Assembly: GCA_051004735.1 (NCBI GenBank)
Contig: JBPCKA010000110.1
Coordinates: forward strand, 1 to 9,026
DNA length: 9,026 nt
Reading direction: 5' to 3'
From: Euzebya sp051004735
GTDB taxonomy: Bacteria > Actinomycetota > Nitriliruptoria > Euzebyales > Euzebyaceae
In this document: positions 6,844 through 9,026 of the stretch, in pieces
How positions within the stretch are numbered: position 1 is the first letter of the stretch
Layout: every line of letters starts with the position of its first letter
Notes under the pieces: generated by a model
Database searches by the model: none
The model's input: only the letters and a program-made list of their open reading frames with translations
What the model was told of the DNA's origin: nothing
Position numbers and translations under genes: made by a program

Positions 6844-8742
6844 ATGGCCACACCCACCACCAGCGCCCCCACCTCCGCGAGACAGAACCGTGAGGACCTG
6901 CGCAACATCGCCATCGTCGCCCACGTCGACCATGGCAAGACCACCCTGGTCGACGCGATGCTGCACCGCTCGGGGACCTTCCGGGACAACCAGGACGTGG
7001 CCAAGCGGGTGATGGACTCCATGGACCTGGAGCGTGAGAAGGGCATCACGATCCTGGCCAAGCACACCGCAGTTCACCTGCCGTCTGCAGACGGTCGGGG
7101 TGAGGTCAAGGTCACCATCGTCGACACACCCGGCCACGCCGACTTCGGCGGCGAGGTGGAACGAGCACTGACGATGGTGGACGGGATCCTGCTGCTGGTG
7201 GACGCCTCGGAGGGACCCCTGCCCCAGACACGTTTCGTGCTGCGCAAGGCCATGGCGCTGGATCTGCCGATGATCCTGGTGATCAACAAGATCGACCGCC
7301 CTGACGCCCGTCCTGCCGAAGTGGTGGATGAGGTGTTTGAGCTGCTGTTCGACCTGGAGGTCGCCGAGGACGGCATCGACTTCCCGATCGTCTATACCAA
7401 CGCCAAGGCCGGCACCGCCTCGATGAGCGCCCAAGAGCCAGGCACCAACCTGGGCCCGCTGTTCGACACGATCCTGGCCACCATCCCTCCCCCCTCGTTT
7501 GACCCCGATGCGCCGTTGCAGGCCCTGGTGACCAACCTTGACGCCTCGCCCTACCTGGGACGGTTGGCGCTGTGCCGGGTTCACAACGGAACAATTGTCA
7601 AAGGCAAGCAGGTGGCCTGGATCAAGGAGGATGGCGAGACCGAGATGGTCAGGGTCGCCGAACTGCTGACCACGTCCGGCCTGGAGCGGATCTCGGTCGA
7701 GCAGGTCGGACCCGGGGGGATCTGTGCCGTGGCCGGCATCGATCAGGTCATGATCGGCGACACCCTGGGCGATCCCGAGGACCCCCGTGCGCTGCCCGGT
7801 ATCCGCATCGATGAGCCCACGATGGCCATGACCATCGGCATCAACACCTCGCCCCTGGCAGGCCGATCCGGTGACAAGGTGACGGCCCGGATTCTCAAAG
7901 ACCGCCTGGACCGCGAGCTCGTGGGCAACGTCGCCCTGCGGGTGGCACCCACCGAACGTCCTGACACCTGGGAGGTCAAGGGGCGCGGCGAGCTGCAGCT
8001 GGCCATCCTGGTCGAGCAGATGCGGCGCGAGGGGTTTGAGTTGACCGTCGGCAAGCCTCAGGTCATTCCCAAGGACGTCGACGGCGTCCGGCACGAGCCC
8101 CTGGAACGTGTGACCGTCGACGTGCCCGAAGAGCACTCCGGGACCGTGACCCAACTGCTGGCCGAGCGGAAGGGCCGTATGGCCGCGATGACCAACCACG
8201 GCACCGGGTGGGTCCGCATCGATTTCCTGGCACCGACCCGCGGGCTGATCGGTTTCCGCACCGAGTTCCTGACCGCCACGCGAGGGACGGGCGTCCTGAA
8301 CAGAGTGTTCGAGGAGTACGTGCCCTGGATGGGTGAGGTACGGACCCGCGGATCGGGCTCGTTGGTCGCCGACCGCTTGGGACCGGTTACCGCGTTCGCG
8401 CTGCAGAACCTGGCCGACCGCGGCGTGATGTTCATCGGCCCCGGCGAGGAGGTCTATGAGGGCATGGTGGTGGGTGAGAACTCCCGCGGGGATGACATGG
8501 ACATCAATGTCACCAAGGAGAAGAAGCTGAACAACATCCGCTCCTCCACAGGTGAGGAGTTGGTGCGGTTGACTCCTCCGAAGGTGATGGCGTTGGAGCA
8601 GTCCCTTGAGTGGATGCGCATCGATGAATGTGTCGAGGTCACACCGGACGCAGTCCGCCTGCGCAAGGTCGATATGGACCAGCTCAGCCGGTCCAGGGCG
8701 GCCCGACAGGCCAAGAGCGAGCGGCTGGACGCCCAGGGGTAG
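6844..8742 (+). CDS. typA: TypA/BipA ribosome-associated translational GTPase
   Basis: EF-G-like GTPase that binds the ribosome and supports 50S assembly and growth under stress or low temperature. Numbered from ATG 6844 (632 aa; E. coli BipA is a little over 600), the G-domain motifs are G1 AHVDHGKT (26-33), G2 region EREKGITILAK (63-73), G3 DTPGHADFGGEVER (94-107), G4 NKID (148-151) and G5-like TNAKAG (185-190). Then come the EF-Tu-like domain II (SPYLGRLALCRVHNG), the EF-G domain III/V-like region and the TypA-specific C-terminal domain, with NVTKEKKLNNIRSS (to about 568), LTPPKVMALEQSLEW and VEVTPDAVRLRK. The C-terminal tail is Arg/Ala-rich. ATG 6844 lacks a good Shine-Dalgarno. A TTG at 6835, 5 nt after AGG, would add three residues and cannot be excluded. 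All catalytic motifs are intact. No relation to add is implied beyond shared orientation. Confidence 0.96.
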   Translation: MATPTTSAPTSARQNREDLRNIAIVAHVDHGKTTLVDAMLHRSGTFRDNQDVAKRVMDSMDLEREKGITILAKHTAVHLPSADGRGEVKVTIVDTPGHADFGGEVERALTMVDGILLLVDASEGPLPQTRFVLRKAMALDLPMILVINKIDRPDARPAEVVDEVFELLFDLEVAEDGIDFPIVYTNAKAGTASMSAQEPGTNLGPLFDTILATIPPPSFDPDAPLQALVTNLDASPYLGRLALCRVHNGTIVKGKQVAWIKEDGETEMVRVAELLTTSGLERISVEQVGPGGICAVAGIDQVMIGDTLGDPEDPRALPGIRIDEPTMAMTIGINTSPLAGRSGDKVTARILKDRLDRELVGNVALRVAPTERPDTWEVKGRGELQLAILVEQMRREGFELTVGKPQVIPKDVDGVRHEPLERVTVDVPEEHSGTVTQLLAERKGRMAAMTNHGTGWVRIDFLAPTRGLIGFRTEFLTATRGTGVLNRVFEEYVPWMGEVRTRGSGSLVADRLGPVTAFALQNLADRGVMFIGPGEEVYEGMVVGENSRGDDMDINVTKEKKLNNIRSSTGEELVRLTPPKVMALEQSLEWMRIDECVEVTPDAVRLRKVDMDQLSRSRAARQAKSERLDAQG

Positions 8743-8853
8743 ATGCGCATCTTTCGGACAGAGGCGGAGATCCATTGGTTGGACTCCTGCCAGGCCACGC
8801 TACGGCAACACCGTGATGACGCTACCGCCGACCTGTCGGGGGCATCATCATGA
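8743..8853 (+). CDS. Small open frame (36 codons) between typA and the ABC ATPase start
   Basis: ATG at 8743 follows the typA TAG with no gap, and the frame ends at TGA 8851-8853, overlapping the ATG at 8850 (ATGA). The product begins MRIFRTEAEIHWLDSC and contains one Trp and one Cys; there is no membrane segment or known motif, and I recognise no family. An AGGGG lies 3 nt before the ATG, too close for a standard Shine-Dalgarno, so translation would depend on reinitiation after typA. The tip-to-tail arrangement on both sides suggests a coupling leader or small protein, but a frame this short can easily arise by chance in a G+C-rich gap. Confidence 0.3.
   Translation: MRIFRTEAEIHWLDSCQATLRQHRDDATADLSGASS
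8838..8842 (+). promoter_or_regulatory. Possible ribosome binding site of the ABC ATPase fragment
   Basis: GGGGG lies 7 nt before ATG 8850. It is a purine-rich, Shine-Dalgarno-like tract at good spacing but with an imperfect match. Confidence 0.35.
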
Positions 8854-9023
8854 CCAGCACCAACACGAACCTGGTTGAACTGCAAGACGCAGGCCGGGGC
8901 TACGGCGAGGGTCACACGGCCGTGACCGCCCTGCATCCCCCATGGACCCCAGGGCGCTCGGCCACGCAATTCGGACAACCCGGCTGCTTCTCATATAATA
9001 CAAGCCGTACTTATACAAAATGA
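8850..9023 (+). pseudogene. 5' fragment of an ABC-transporter ATPase gene (MacB/LolD type), broken after ~28 codons
   Basis: The first 28 residues read as the start of a MacB/LolD-type ABC ATPase. After a short polar leader comes NLVELQDAGRGYGEG (7-21) and HTAVTAL (22-28), matching the family's opening beta strand, the aromatic A-loop (Tyr18, which stacks on adenine) and the strand leading to the Walker A motif. The expected continuation, a second strand and then GPSGSGKS, does not follow. From about 8934 the residues (HPPWTPGRSATQFGQPG and on) have no family resemblance, and the frame stops at TGA 9021-9023 with 57 codons. No other forward frame in the remaining bases restores Walker A. Intact members usually sit beside an FtsX-like permease gene. 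This may be a disrupted gene, a junction with inserted DNA, or a chimeric assembly end. The fragment is short, so family identification rests on pattern rather than length. Confidence 0.6.
8994..9015. repeat. A+T-rich imperfect palindrome at the window end
   Basis: TATAATAC (8994-9001) pairs with GTA (9007-9009) plus TTATA (9011-9015), with a single bulged C at 9010 and the spacer AAGCC (9002-9006). It sits in a 36-base tail (8991-9026) with only about 10 G or C, against a G+C-rich window. TATAAT (8994-8999) also equals the consensus -10 hexamer, but TTCGGA 18 bp upstream is a poor -35. It could be a promoter for DNA beyond the window, a recombinase or regulator binding site, or chance. Confidence 0.35.
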
Positions 9024-9026
9024 TGT

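Noticed and set aside
8743..8750. The palindrome ATGCGCAT just after the typA stop as an operator.
   Set aside because: It is eight bases only, with no second half-site or repeat copy nearby.
6832..8775. A 647-codon open frame on the minus strand covering all of typA.
   Set aside because: It is in exact codon register with typA, so it stays open simply because typA uses no TTA, CTA or TCA codons, which are rare in G+C-rich genomes. Its product is a His/Gln/Gly/Asp-rich string with no domain.
8935..8985. The minus strand near the end contains GTGGCCGAGCG, recalling a tRNA D-arm.
   Set aside because: No acceptor, anticodon or T-arm can be paired around it, so it is a chance match.

Overview
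The window is about 9 kb of G+C-rich bacterial DNA (roughly two thirds G+C by eye). It is almost wall-to-wall coding, with strong G/C preference at third codon positions. Protein signatures point to an Actinomycetota (high-G+C Gram-positive) chromosome: an adenosine deaminase of the actinobacterial type (HDHLDGGLRP and NTDNRLMS motifs), a TypA/BipA GTPase with an extended N-terminus, and several starts without clear Shine-Dalgarno sequences, as expected where leaderless mRNAs are common. I cannot name the genus.

Layout, left to right. (1) 1-1392: a GlcD-like FAD-dependent 2-hydroxyacid dehydrogenase, whose first codons may lie just outside the window. (2) 1403-1858: a 151-residue, highly charged protein I do not recognise. 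(3) 1930-2987: an AzlC/AzlD pair, a two-component branched-chain amino-acid exporter, coupled by a 4-bp overlap. (4) 3104-4711: an AMP-forming acyl-CoA synthetase of the FadD/DmdB/plant-AAE-like group. All four blocks run on the plus strand. (5) 5659-4733 on the minus strand: an HSL-type (family IV) alpha/beta hydrolase, convergent with the ligase. (6) 5699-6772: adenosine deaminase, divergent from the hydrolase with only 39 bp between the preferred starts. (7) 6844-8742: TypA/BipA translational GTPase. (8) 8743-9026: a 36-codon open frame starting directly after the typA stop, then the first ~28 codons of an ABC-transporter ATPase gene. That gene loses its family resemblance near position 8935 and runs into an unrelated, markedly A+T-rich end.

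Functionally this is ordinary housekeeping and catabolic content: 2-hydroxyacid oxidation, amino-acid export, acyl activation, ester hydrolysis, purine salvage and ribosome-associated stress GTPase. No single pathway links the genes. I found no CRISPR array, rRNA, tRNA, complete insertion sequence, phage gene or recognisable defence system. The part most worth a second look is the right-hand end, where a recognisable ABC ATPase start is broken and followed by a short A+T-rich imperfect palindrome. This could be a mobile-element or recombination junction, or an assembly artefact at a contig end. The uncharacterised 151-residue protein is the other real unknown.
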